From: Halobacillus campisalis
GTDB lineage: Bacteria > Bacillota > Bacilli > Bacillales > Halobacillaceae
Direction of reading: 5' to 3'
NCBI RefSeq assembly: GCF_030345335.1
Contig: NZ_JAPVRC010000005.1
Span: forward strand, 224,561 to 288,560
Length of the DNA stretch: 64,000 nt
Of this stretch, positions 52,338 to 60,664 are shown piece after piece (position 1 is the stretch's first letter; every line of letters starts with the position of its first letter). Below the pieces are notes generated by a model. It saw only the letters and a list, made by a program, of their open reading frames with translations. It was not told the DNA's origin and ran no database searches. The translations under genes and the position numbers were made by a program.

Positions 52338-53747
52338 TTAAACGTCTCGTTTGCGTTTGGCATATAGATAGGTGACCACTAACGGCACAACAAGAACGAT
52401 GACCATACCGATAGTAAAATCAAACCAGTAATCCGACACAATTGAGAAGATACCTGGCACTCCTCCAACACCAATCGAGTTCGCCAATACGCCTCGCGCT
52501 GAAATATAAAGTCCTGCTATCGCTGAGGAGCTGATGGCGATAATAAACGGATATTTAAATCGTAAGTTAACCCCGAACAGGGCTGGCTCTGTGATTCCAA
52601 GATAAGCTGAAATCCCTGAAGATAATCCAAGGCCTTTTAATTTTTCATCTTTGGAAGCGAGCATAATCGCAAATGCAGCAGATCCTTGCGCGATGTTTGA
52701 AAGGGCAAGCATCGGCCATAAGAAGGTTGTTCCTGTGCTGCCGATCAATTGAATATCCACTGCCAGGAAGGTGTGGTGCATTCCGGTAATAACTAATACC
52801 CCGTACAGACCACCATAAATCAGACCGCCAAGTGCAGCAAAACTATCAAAGACAGATACAAGTCCGTCAGTAATAAAATTACCAATCGCAAAAGTGACAG
52901 GGCCGATGAACATGAACGTCAAGAAACCAGTTACTAATAAGGCGACAGGTCCTATAACAAGCAATTGAATACTATCCGGCGTTCTCTTTCTCATAAACAA
53001 TTCAATTTTAGTCAACACATAAGATGCTACAAGAACCGGCAATACTTGTCCTTGATAACCTATCTTCTCTATTTCCCATCCAAATAAATTCCAGGTAGGT
53101 ACTCTTCCTTCTTCAACCGCATTACCATAATCCCAGGCGTTCAATAATTCAGGATGAACGAGAATCAAGCCGATGACAATCCCGAGAATCGGACTTCCTC
53201 CGAATTTCTTAACGGCTGACCAGCCAATCAATCCGGGTAAAAATGTAAAGGCGGTATTGGCTATAATTATGATCATATTGGCTATATCCGCCCATTGCGG
53301 ATAAACATCAATGACTGATTGTTCATCCCAGAATATCCCCTGAGCAGTTAATATGTTATTAATACCAAGCAGTAAACCAGCTGTAACAATTGCAGGTAAA
53401 ATAGGTATAAAAATGTCGGCTAATGTCTTAATCCCTCGTTGAAGTGGATTCATTTTACTTTTAGAAGCTTCTTTCACATCTTCTTTTGATGATTCGCCTA
53501 TACCGGCTAAAGCTACCAATTCTTTATAAACTTTATCTACTGTTCCTTGTCCAACAACAATCTGAAACTGCCCGTTGGTTGAAAATGAGCCTTTAACCGC
53601 GTCAATCTGGTTCAGCTTCTCGTCATCAACAATCCCTTCATCATTCAAAGCTAAACGAAGGCGCGTCACACAGTGTGTGGCTGCGTTTAAATTTTCTTTA
53701 CCACCAATCGCCTCTAATATCTGTTCGGCTTGTTTTTTGTGGTCCAT
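52338..53747 (-). CDS. treP: PTS trehalose-specific EIIBC
   Basis: Trehalose permease of 469 residues. The EIIB domain (1-80) has the phospho-accepting C26 in ATHCVTRLRL; the EIIC domain (about 105-465) has some ten membrane segments and the GITEPALFGVN motif. It lacks its own EIIA, which is encoded 20 bases upstream by the preceding gene. GGAGGGAAGAGT precedes the ATG. Confidence 0.93.
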   Translation of the reverse strand: MDHKKQAEQILEAIGGKENLNAATHCVTRLRLALNDEGIVDDEKLNQIDAVKGSFSTNGQFQIVVGQGTVDKVYKELVALAGIGESSKEDVKEASKSKMNPLQRGIKTLADIFIPILPAIVTAGLLLGINNILTAQGIFWDEQSVIDVYPQWADIANMIIIIANTAFTFLPGLIGWSAVKKFGGSPILGIVIGLILVHPELLNAWDYGNAVEEGRVPTWNLFGWEIEKIGYQGQVLPVLVASYVLTKIELFMRKRTPDSIQLLVIGPVALLVTGFLTFMFIGPVTFAIGNFITDGLVSVFDSFAALGGLIYGGLYGVLVITGMHHTFLAVDIQLIGSTGTTFLWPMLALSNIAQGSAAFAIMLASKDEKLKGLGLSSGISAYLGITEPALFGVNLRFKYPFIIAISSSAIAGLYISARGVLANSIGVGGVPGIFSIVSDYWFDFTIGMVIVLVVPLVVTYLYAKRKRDV

Positions 53748-53766
53748 ACTCTTCCCTCCATACGTA

Positions 53767-54255
53767 TTATTCGTTGTGAACCGTCAACAATATTGTCGAT
53801 CCACTTACGGCTTGCTGTGTGTATGATCCTTCGACGCTCAACTCATTGCTGTTCGTAATGATAATCGGCGTAATCGTACTTTTCGCTTTTTCTTCTACGA
53901 GTTTGAGATCAAACGTAACGAGAGGATCTCCGACTTTCACCTGATCTCCCTGCTGCACGTGAGCTTCAAAGCCTTCACCTTCCATACTTACTGTTTCCAG
54001 ACCGATATGGATAAGAATTTCCGCTCCGCTTTTCGACTTTAATCCGATAGCATGCTTTGTAGGGAAAAGTTGAACGACTTCTCCATCTACAGGACTGACT
54101 ACTTTGCCGTCGTGCGGCTTAACAGCTGTTCCTTCACCCATTATTTTCTTTGAAAAAACCGGATCAGGCACTTCACTCAAGTCGACGACGTCCCCATTGA
54201 CAGGTGCAATCACCTCCACGGATTTCTCTTTATATCCAAAAAGTTTCTTAAACAT
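53767..54255 (-). CDS. PTS glucose-type EIIA of the trehalose operon
   Basis: EIIA of 162 residues with active-site H83 (EILIHIGLETV) and partner H68 (FPTKHAIGL). First gene of the tre operon, 20 bases before treP, supplying the domain missing from TreP. The start at 54255 follows AAGGAGG; the long in-frame extension upstream covers the promoter and TreR sites and is rejected. It is a paralogue of the EIIA next to sacA. Confidence 0.9.
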   Translation of the reverse strand: MFKKLFGYKEKSVEVIAPVNGDVVDLSEVPDPVFSKKIMGEGTAVKPHDGKVVSPVDGEVVQLFPTKHAIGLKSKSGAEILIHIGLETVSMEGEGFEAHVQQGDQVKVGDPLVTFDLKLVEEKAKSTITPIIITNSNELSVEGSYTQQAVSGSTILLTVHNE

Positions 54256-54270
54256 GAACTTCCTCCTTAA

Positions 54271-54283
54271 ACAAACGCTTACA
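54271..54283 (-). promoter_or_regulatory. Candidate cre site of the tre operon
   Basis: On the minus strand tgtaagcgtttgt matches the first ten positions of the CcpA cre consensus. It lies between the transcription start region and the EIIA start. A second partial match (tgcaagcgtttta) is at 54347-54359. Confidence 0.5.
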
Positions 54284-54298
54284 AAATGTTCCTGCAAC

Positions 54299-54351
54299 TT
54301 GTATATACATAATTCAGTTACGATTATAATTTGTATATACATGTTTTGCAA
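54299..54351 (-). promoter_or_regulatory. tre promoter with two TreR operators
   Basis: Minus-strand promoter: -35 ttgcaa (54346-54351), 17-bp spacer, -10 tataat (54323-54328). One TreR-like site, ttgtatatacat in forward reading, lies in the spacer (54331-54342). A second identical 12-mer lies downstream (54299-54310). They are 32 bp apart, so TreR would block both polymerase binding and clearance. Confidence 0.85.
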
Positions 54352-54501
54352 GCGTTTTATATATAAATCCCGATTCCCTCTACAGACTGTTTTATTCCAT
54401 ATTCTTTAATAAAATATATAATTTTGCTATGATAGTAATATTTAGCGTTACGAAATATTTTACGGAAGAAGTGGTCCGCCATCCTTAGTCAAGAGCAGCG
54501 A

Positions 54502-55707
54502 GTGAAGCGAAATGTATGGATTATGTGGTTCGCTAACTTTTTTATTGCGGGCAGTATTACGATGGTTTTGCCTTTTTTGTCTTTATATATAAGTGAGCTT
54601 GGAGATTATTCTGATTCTTACGTACAAACGTGGTCGGGACTTGTTTTCGGAGTCACCTTTGTCACAGCGTTTATCTTTTCGCCTATATGGGGGCGGATCG
54701 GGGATCGTTATGGGAGAAAAAACATTCTGATCATTTCGGCTGCCGGCCTGGCTTTATCCGTACTGCTTATGGGTTTAGCCGCTTCGGTGTGGCAATTATT
54801 CATTTTGCGTTTATTCATGGGTGTTTTCACTGGGTTCATCCCTATGTCACAAGCTTTGATTTCAACCCAGACCCCTAAGCATATGGCCGGACAAGTGTTA
54901 GGCACCTTGCAGACGGGCAGTATAACAGGTACGTTGCTCGGACCGATGATCGGAGGCGTTATCGCAGATTCTATCGGTTACAGCACCACTTTCCAGTTTG
55001 TTTCCATATCTGTCTTCATTTCAGCAATTATTGTTTTCTTCGGGATTAAAGAGCAGAGAATGGAAACGGAGGAAGGTGAAAAAACAAGCTACACTTCTAG
55101 AGAAGTCATTCAGCATATTTTGAAACGTCCCGTTCTTTTGGTCGTATTGATCGTATCCCTTTTTATTCAGGTGGCCCATTTCAGTATCCAGCCGATTTTA
55201 TCGCTTTATGTAGAGGATTTGCACGGGCCTGAAAACCTGGCCTTATTTTCAGGTATCGCTTTTTCAGCTGCCGGCCTCGGTAATTTAATGATGGCGAGAC
55301 GCTGGGGAATGATCGGGGATAGAAAAGGTTATGTGAAAATTTTAATTTTCCTGCTTTTCGTGGCAGGTATAGTATATTTTCCAGCAGCTTTCGTTACAAA
55401 CATATGGCAGCTCGTCATTCTCCGATTTCTCCTGGGCATGTCGATAGGAGGGCTTATTCCTGTTCGGACAGCTTATATAAGACAGGAAGCGCCTATCGCC
55501 ATGCAGGGCGAAGTGCTTGGATATAATACAAGCCTTCGTTTCTTAGGCAATATAATCGGCCCTGCTTTAGGCGGTATTCTTTCTGGTTTTTATGGTTTTT
55601 CAGCAGTGTTTTTTGTTACTAGCGGGCTACTAATCCTGTGTGGGGTGACTCTGCTTATTGCCACACAGAAAGTTTCCACACCGGTAAAGAGAGCTCCGTC
55701 TGTTTAA
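54502..55707 (+). CDS. MFS multidrug efflux-type transporter (MdtG-like)
   Basis: Twelve-helix transporter of 401 residues. Motif A reads GRIGDRYGRK (about 68-77), and LGTLQTGSITGTLLGPMIGG is a motif C-like helix of drug/proton antiporters. A second GMIGDRKGYVKI loop lies near residue 278. The substrate is unknown. The GTG start at 54502 has only a weak site (AGAGC); the frame stays open upstream, with LSQEQR before it and GGAAGAAG further up, so a rarer start codon cannot be excluded. Confidence 0.8.
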   Translation: MKRNVWIMWFANFFIAGSITMVLPFLSLYISELGDYSDSYVQTWSGLVFGVTFVTAFIFSPIWGRIGDRYGRKNILIISAAGLALSVLLMGLAASVWQLFILRLFMGVFTGFIPMSQALISTQTPKHMAGQVLGTLQTGSITGTLLGPMIGGVIADSIGYSTTFQFVSISVFISAIIVFFGIKEQRMETEEGEKTSYTSREVIQHILKRPVLLVVLIVSLFIQVAHFSIQPILSLYVEDLHGPENLALFSGIAFSAAGLGNLMMARRWGMIGDRKGYVKILIFLLFVAGIVYFPAAFVTNIWQLVILRFLLGMSIGGLIPVRTAYIRQEAPIAMQGEVLGYNTSLRFLGNIIGPALGGILSGFYGFSAVFFVTSGLLILCGVTLLIATQKVSTPVKRAPSV

Positions 55708-55762
55708 CTGAAATCCCTTATGTTAATATAAGTGTATATACATTACATAAGGGGATGAAATG

Positions 55763-56311
55763 ATGTCACGTGCCTTGATTGTTATTGATTACACGTATGA
55801 TTTCGTTGCAAGCAATGGTGCCCTGACGTGTGGGGAACCTGGCCAAAGTATTGAAGGGAAAATTACAGCACTTGCAGAAGAATTCCTATCGAATGAAGAG
55901 TATGTCGTATTCGCTGTGGATGTTCACGATGAAAACGACGTGTTCCATCCGGAAACACGCTTGTTCCCGCCTCATAACATTCGCGGCACAAAAGGTCGTG
56001 ACCTTTATGGCAAACTGAAAGGGCTGTACGAAGAGTATCAATCTTCGTCACACGTAGAATATAAAGATAAAACAAGATACAGCGCATTTTGCGGAACAGA
56101 TTTAGATGTGAAATTACGTGAACGGGGAATCACAGAACTCCATCTTGTCGGTGTATGCACTGATATTTGCGTTCTGCACACAGCCGTAGATGCGTATAAT
56201 TTAGGTTACAAAATTGTTATCTCGAAAAACGCCGTGGCCAGTTTCAACCAAACCGGGCATGAATGGGCACTTGGACATTTTGAATCGGTTCTTGGAGCCA
56301 CCGTAAATTGA
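55763..56311 (+). CDS. pncA: Nicotinamidase (isochorismatase fold)
   Basis: Converts nicotinamide to nicotinate for NAD salvage. The 182 residues hold the catalytic triad regions VIDYTYDFV (Asp), DKTRYSAFCGTDLD (Lys) and VGVCTDICVLHTAVDA (Cys), and ETRLFPPHNIRGT for metal binding. It is closely similar to B. subtilis PncA (YueJ). The second of two adjacent ATGs (55763) is spaced better from GGGG. It is monocistronic. The product, nicotinate, is the co-repressor of NiaR, encoded elsewhere in the window. Confidence 0.9.
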   Translation: MSRALIVIDYTYDFVASNGALTCGEPGQSIEGKITALAEEFLSNEEYVVFAVDVHDENDVFHPETRLFPPHNIRGTKGRDLYGKLKGLYEEYQSSSHVEYKDKTRYSAFCGTDLDVKLRERGITELHLVGVCTDICVLHTAVDAYNLGYKIVISKNAVASFNQTGHEWALGHFESVLGATVN

Positions 56312-56318
56312 CCGACGT

Positions 56319-56352
56319 AAAGCACCTTCTTTTATGACGAGGTGCTTTTTTT
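56319..56352 (+). terminator. Terminator of pncA
   Basis: Stem aagcacct / aggtgctt then a long T run. Confidence 0.9.
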
Positions 56353-56457
56353 ATTTTGGCTATGTTGAAGGTGGTTGTTGATATTGATAAGTGAGTTATT
56401 CAACAATATGGCAGGATTGTTGAAGACTTGATTTCGAGACATTTGATGAGAGGATCA

Positions 56458-56577
56458 GGGCGGCGGGGAATGGCTCGCTTTCCGTGGGAGCGCGGTGAGC
56501 TTCCTCGGACGTTCCGTCCTGCGGGATCTCACCAAGCACTCTCTTCCCACAGGAGTCTCCCCATTCCACGCCGCCCC
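56458..56577 (+). repeat. Type-D hairpin unit (R6)
   Basis: Outer arms gggcggcggggaatgg and ccattccacgccgccc; the core is in reverse orientation (cgctttccgtgggagc, gtgagcttcctcgg). Confidence 0.88.
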
Positions 56578-56928
56578 TCACTAAAGATGTACTTCTCGAG
56601 ATCGCTTGAAACAGAACCTTCTTAGTAATAGTGGGAGCATTTAGCCCCAGTGCATAGTTATAGCTTCTTAGTTACAAAACTTTCTTAACTTTAAGGTAGT
56701 TCCTAGCATTTTCTTGCAAACAACAGCCTCGCTGGTTATCACTCAAGAGCAGTTATTTTTTAAGTGAAGCACCGCCAAAAATGTTTTCGTTACCCTCACA
56801 AAGGCACGAAGTTCCAAGAAAAGGCTGGACTCCTGGTATACACGATGTTCTCTAATATTTTCAATCAGTAGCTAATATTTTTAATCTTGGTATAGTTTCG
56901 AGCACCTTCCAATCGGATGGCGGCTTTA

Positions 56929-57039
56929 GAAAACGGTGAGACTCCTGTGGGATGTACATGATAGGTGAGATCCCGGAAGGCGAAGCCTGAGGAAGCTCAC
57001 CACATGCCCGCGGAAAGCGATCCGTTTTCTAAGGCCACC
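56929..57039 (+). repeat. Type-B hairpin unit (R6)
   Basis: Arms ggcggctttagaaaacgg and ccgttttctaaggccacc; nearly identical to the R3 type-B unit, with the core running forward. Confidence 0.88.
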
Positions 57040-57331
57040 ATATCCTCATACAAAAGTCTCGAAACTGAGTCTTCCACTAAAGGGAGCTTATATGAAGATC
57101 AACCCGGAACTTTAACAAAGCCTCAAAAAAATGAAGTTCGTTCTTTCCATAGGTCGATGTCATCCCGCCTAATAAAGGAGTTTATATGAATATCAATTTT
57201 AACAGCGCCAATCTTTAAAAAAAATGTTCAAAAATAAGCCATTTGATATTCTTGCAAAAATCGAATATGATGGTATATGGACATTTATGAATTTTAATAA
57301 TAAGCAGCAATATATATAGGAGGAATCATCC

Positions 57332-58273
57332 ATGAGCTCATTAGATCACCGAGTTCTGTTGTACTACAAGTATGTAGATATGCCTGATTATGAAGAGTAC
57401 TGTGCCAGTCATTTGAAGTTTTGCAAAGACTTGGATTTGCGCGGTCGTATCATTGTTTCTCCTGAAGGAATCAATGGAACAGTATCTGGTACGGTCGAAC
57501 AGGTAGAGCAATATATGGAATACGTTCGTTCAGATGAGCGTTTCGCAGATATGCACTTTAAGATTGATGAGCACGAAGGCCACGCTTTCAAGAAAATGCA
57601 TTGCCGAGTCAAGCCTGAGCTTGTCAATTGGAGCATCGAGGACGACGATATCGATCCAAAAACGTTTGGCGGAAAACACTTGAAGCCGAAAGAATTTTAC
57701 GAAATGCTTCAAGATGACGAGACGGTGGTCATCGATGGCCGTAACGAATATGAGTATCGTATCGGTCACTTCCGTAACGCTATCCAGCCTGGTGTCGATC
57801 ACTCCCGTGAATTCCCGGAGTGGATTGCTGAAAATGCTGATCAATGGAAAGACAAGAAAGTCATCACTTACTGTACCGGCGGAATCCGCTGTGAAAAACT
57901 TACAGGCATTCTTAAGCGTAATGGTGTAGATGACGTTTACCAGCTAGAAGGCGGAATTACAACTTACGGGAAAGATCCTGAGGTCAAAGGTCAATTGTTT
58001 GACGGCAAAATGTATGTGTTCGATGAGCGCATTTCAGTTCCTGTCAATCAAGTAGATGAAAACATCGTAGCCGAATGCGAACACTGTGGTAAAAAAGAAG
58101 ATCGAATGATCAATTGCAGCAATCCTGTGTGCAACAGACAATATGTGTGCTGTAAAGAGTGTGAGATCGAACAACATGCCGCATGCACTACTGAATGTAA
58201 AGAACATCCTGAAAACCGCTGGGATGCAGAACGTCAGAAACAGATTGATAAATACGACCGTATCTCTGGTTAA
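57332..58273 (+). CDS. trhO: tRNA uridine-34 hydroxylase (TrhO, rhodanese-related)
   Basis: Adds the 5-hydroxyl group to U34 of certain tRNAs, the first step toward methoxyuridine in Gram-positive bacteria. The 313 residues comprise an N-terminal acylphosphatase-like domain (1-95; SPEGINGTVSGT), a rhodanese domain (about 115-225) with catalytic C181 in TYCTGGIRCEK, and a cysteine-rich C-terminus (CEHCGKK, CSNPVCNRQYVCCKEC). AGGAGG precedes the ATG. Confidence 0.92.
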   Translation: MSSLDHRVLLYYKYVDMPDYEEYCASHLKFCKDLDLRGRIIVSPEGINGTVSGTVEQVEQYMEYVRSDERFADMHFKIDEHEGHAFKKMHCRVKPELVNWSIEDDDIDPKTFGGKHLKPKEFYEMLQDDETVVIDGRNEYEYRIGHFRNAIQPGVDHSREFPEWIAENADQWKDKKVITYCTGGIRCEKLTGILKRNGVDDVYQLEGGITTYGKDPEVKGQLFDGKMYVFDERISVPVNQVDENIVAECEHCGKKEDRMINCSNPVCNRQYVCCKECEIEQHAACTTECKEHPENRWDAERQKQIDKYDRISG

Positions 58274-58275
58274 AC

Positions 58276-58316
58276 GCTCGCTTTAGAGAAATTATTCTCT
58301 AAGCGAGCTTTTTTTG
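58276..58316. terminator. Bidirectional terminator
   Basis: Stem gctcgctttagagaa / ttctctaagcgagc with T7, shared by convergent trhO and the YrvL-like gene, whose stop lies within it. Confidence 0.87.
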
Positions 58317-58754
58317 TTTCAGCTTCCGATCATCAAATGCGTAATCCAGAGCTACGAGCAGAAAAGCGAATATCCATTGTGACCAAAAGTGCATGGTCAC
58401 ACTTGCAACAATTTCATCAACGATATAAATAGCGGTCCATGTAACTAACAGGTCGACAGCTATTTTCACCCTCACTCTCTGGCTCCTGATGAAGTTAGAC
58501 CGTATACTTATTGAGATGAAGAGTTTACTCAGGATTTCGAAAAAAGCTCCTATAACAAAAACCAATACTCCAAATAAAATGAGAGATCGGTTCGACTCAT
58601 AAGTAACGCCTAACACCTGGAAAAGTCCGACCATTCCAAGGAAAAGCACTCCTAACACCAAAGCCAGCCCTAATAAAATGATGAAAGATAAACTTGAGAT
58701 GACAACAACTTTTGTCTTTGTCTCCAATTCATTAAACGGTTTTTTCTTCGACAT
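58299..58754 (-). CDS. YrvL-like membrane protein
   Basis: Membrane protein of 151 residues with four hydrophobic segments (about 17-40, 54-76, 95-117 and 122-137). VGLFQVLGVTYESNRSLILF and FVIGAFFEILSKLF resemble B. subtilis YrvL, which negatively regulates the SigO/RsoA system. No sigO, rsoA or oxdC-like gene is in this window. The start at 58754 gives better spacing from AAAGG than the ATG at 58763. Confidence 0.55.
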   Translation of the reverse strand: MSKKKPFNELETKTKVVVISSLSFIILLGLALVLGVLFLGMVGLFQVLGVTYESNRSLILFGVLVFVIGAFFEILSKLFISISIRSNFIRSQRVRVKIAVDLLVTWTAIYIVDEIVASVTMHFWSQWIFAFLLVALDYAFDDRKLKQKKLA

Positions 58755-58782
58755 GATGTTCATCCTTTTTTAACTTTCGGGA

Positions 58783-59439
58783 TCAGCTATAAGACCTTCT
58801 TTGGACATGCACATACCCTTCCGCTGTTTCAAGCTGTTCGTTACGCATATACACCCCGGATTGCTCTGCTATTCCATACCCTTCAGGCGCATTCAACACT
58901 TCTAACGATTGTTTTAAATGCTCTTCCTCTTGCCATTCTAAATAGTGTACGGATAGAACAAGGTTTGATAGCAGCCCTAACCCTTCTTTGAATAATATGA
59001 CACGTTCTTCATTATCCTCAGCTGATATCACACACGTGTCTGGTACAATCAGTGCTCCGGCCGAGTGGCCAGCCAAAGGAACCCCTTGAGCATAGACTCT
59101 CTTTAACACTTCTCCTATTTCGCTCTGCACGACGTACTGCTGATATTTGACCGAATCTCCCCCGCCAATGATAACCGCACTTGCTTTGTATAAACATTCG
59201 ATTTCTTCTTCAGAATACCTTTGTTTTAATTGTAAAAATATAAATTCTTGATTCGGCTCATGTTTCACTATGGAATCAGTAAAGATTGAACTGTATTGTT
59301 CAATACCCACATTTTCCCTTTTTAAATATAATATAACGACAGGCCCCTCTCCCACCATTTGCGAAAAGTTACGAGCCAGCTGATCTGTCATTGGCGGTCC
59401 GCCGCCAAACAAAAATAAATGACGGTCCTTCACGTTCAC
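58783..59439 (-). CDS. Peptidase S51 family protein (dipeptidase E/cyanophycinase-like)
   Basis: Cytoplasmic serine hydrolase-fold protein of 218 residues. FLFGGGPPM at the N-terminus, SAVIIGGGDSVKYQQYV, and the nucleophile elbow GHSAGALI (Ser about 127) are typical of S51 enzymes such as YgaJ of B. subtilis. The substrate is probably acidic dipeptides, but not proven. It overlaps pdxK by four bases on the same strand. Confidence 0.82.
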   Translation of the reverse strand: MNVKDRHLFLFGGGPPMTDQLARNFSQMVGEGPVVILYLKRENVGIEQYSSIFTDSIVKHEPNQEFIFLQLKQRYSEEEIECLYKASAVIIGGGDSVKYQQYVVQSEIGEVLKRVYAQGVPLAGHSAGALIVPDTCVISAEDNEERVILFKEGLGLLSNLVLSVHYLEWQEEEHLKQSLEVLNAPEGYGIAEQSGVYMRNEQLETAEGYVHVQRRSYS

Positions 59440-60248
59440 TCAGCCTCCTTCCCATGCTTCCGGTAGGCAGCATGGTAGGTAGACCCTATCCCCCGTTCAA
59501 ATGAGAGAGCGTACTGAATGGCACTCGTCACAAAGTCTTTCGCTTTGAAAACTGCTTCCTCCATAGTTTTTCCTTTAGCCAGTTCTGCAGTGATAGCTGC
59601 TGAATACGTGCAACCTGCTCCACTCGTATGAATGGTCTGGACTCGTTCAGACTGAAGAGTCGTCATTTCTTCCCCATCAAAAAGAATATCTATGGCTGGG
59701 TGATCCTTCAGGGAACCGCCTTTTATGAGGACATATTTGGGACCTAAGTTATGAAGCTTGCGGGCGGCCCTCTCCATTTGTTCCGGCGATTCTGGTACAG
59801 GCTGCTTCAGTATGCGGGCCGCTTCTTCCAAATTGGGTGTGATGATTGCTGCTGCCGGCAGCAGTTGTTTGATCAGCGCTTCGATTGCCTCATCTTGGAG
59901 CAGCTGGGAACCCATTTTCCCGATCATGACGGGGTCGACTACTATATTTTTCACCTCGTAGGACTTTAGCAGTTCGCTAGTGCGTTTAATGATATCTTCG
60001 GTGAACAGCATACCAGTTTTCACGGCATCTGGACCGACATGTTCAAAAGAGGCGTGAATCTGGGCTTCCACCGCTTCTACCGGTTGAGTGAATATCCCTT
60101 GTTCAGTCGTTGAGTTGCCGGCTACGATTGCTGTGACGGCACTCATTCCATAGATGTCTAATTCCTGAAAGGTTTTTAAATCGGCTTGAATTCCAGCACT
60201 TCCCTGGGCTGCGGATCCCGCTATTGTTAAGGCTCGTGGTATACTCAT
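59436..60248 (-). CDS. pdxK: Pyridoxine/hydroxymethylpyrimidine kinase
   Basis: Ribokinase-fold kinase of 270 residues for vitamin B6 salvage (and possibly HMP). TIAGSAAQGSAGIQADLKTF opens the fold, PVMIGKMG lies mid-protein and HTSGAGCTYSAAITAELAKG forms the anion hole, with Cys in the GAGC position as in B. subtilis PdxK. In ThiD this region reads GTGCT. The start at 60248 follows GGAG at 8 bases. It is coupled to the S51 peptidase gene by a four-base overlap. Confidence 0.87.
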   Translation of the reverse strand: MSIPRALTIAGSAAQGSAGIQADLKTFQELDIYGMSAVTAIVAGNSTTEQGIFTQPVEAVEAQIHASFEHVGPDAVKTGMLFTEDIIKRTSELLKSYEVKNIVVDPVMIGKMGSQLLQDEAIEALIKQLLPAAAIITPNLEEAARILKQPVPESPEQMERAARKLHNLGPKYVLIKGGSLKDHPAIDILFDGEEMTTLQSERVQTIHTSGAGCTYSAAITAELAKGKTMEEAVFKAKDFVTSAIQYALSFERGIGSTYHAAYRKHGKEAE

Positions 60249-60337
60249 TAGATAATCTCCGTTCAAATTCGACTTAGCTGAATTGTACCAAAATTTGTTA
60301 CACTAAGGCTATTGATTTAATGTAAGGAGGGATCGTT

Positions 60338-60664
60338 TTGAAGCCTTTTACTCAACAAGTCATTCATGTGATTTCATCGATCCCCGCAGGGAATGTCATG
60401 ACCTATGGACAGGTTGCCCGGGCAGCCGGCAGTCCCCGGGCCGCACGTCAAGTGGTCAGGGTGTTACATACGATGAGCCGCAAATATAACCTTCCGTGGC
60501 ATCGTGTGGTCAATGGAAAAGGTGAAATCGCGATAAAAGATGAAGAATCCGCTTTTGAGCAGCAGTCCGCTCTTGAAGCAGAGGGCGTTGTAGTCGTTAA
60601 TAAAAAGATCGACTTACAGGAGTTTCAATATACTGGAGTAAAGCAAGGAGATCACTATGTTTGA
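60338..60664 (+). CDS. Alkyltransferase-like protein (ATL), inactive MGMT fold
   Basis: DNA-binding protein of 108 residues related to the C-terminal domain of O6-alkylguanine-DNA alkyltransferase. The HTH with arginine finger (YGQVARAAGSPRAARQVVRV) is intact. The active-site PCHR motif reads PWHRVV, with W54 replacing the catalytic cysteine, so it cannot transfer alkyl groups. ATL proteins bind alkylated guanine and hand it to nucleotide excision repair. The start is TTG at 60338 with AAGGAGGG. It overlaps the next nuclease gene by 8 bases. Confidence 0.9.
   Translation: MKPFTQQVIHVISSIPAGNVMTYGQVARAAGSPRAARQVVRVLHTMSRKYNLPWHRVVNGKGEIAIKDEESAFEQQSALEAEGVVVVNKKIDLQEFQYTGVKQGDHYV

Larger units (their letters stand above)
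56374..57123 (+). repeat. Composite repeat copy R6
   Basis: A 750-bp copy between pncA and trhO. Left flank ttgttgatattgataagtga (56374-56393) to acttgatttcgagac; type-D hairpin (56458-56577); middle (56578-56928) with gggagcatttagccccagtg and tgttttcgttaccctca; type-B hairpin (56929-57039); right flank gaaactgagtcttccacta to ggaactttaacaaagcc. It is the most complete copy and aligns end to end with R2 in reverse. No convincing gene lies inside. 57124-57331 is A/T-rich leader of trhO. Confidence 0.87.

Noticed and set aside
5070..57123. The composite repeats as insertion sequences or a CRISPR array
   Set aside because: No transposase-like frame lies in any copy, the copies are dispersed rather than regularly spaced, and spacers of a CRISPR type are absent.
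56965..57189. Plus-strand 74-codon frame across the R6 type-B hairpin and right flank
   Set aside because: It lies entirely in repeat sequence and its reading frame is not kept in R3 or R1.
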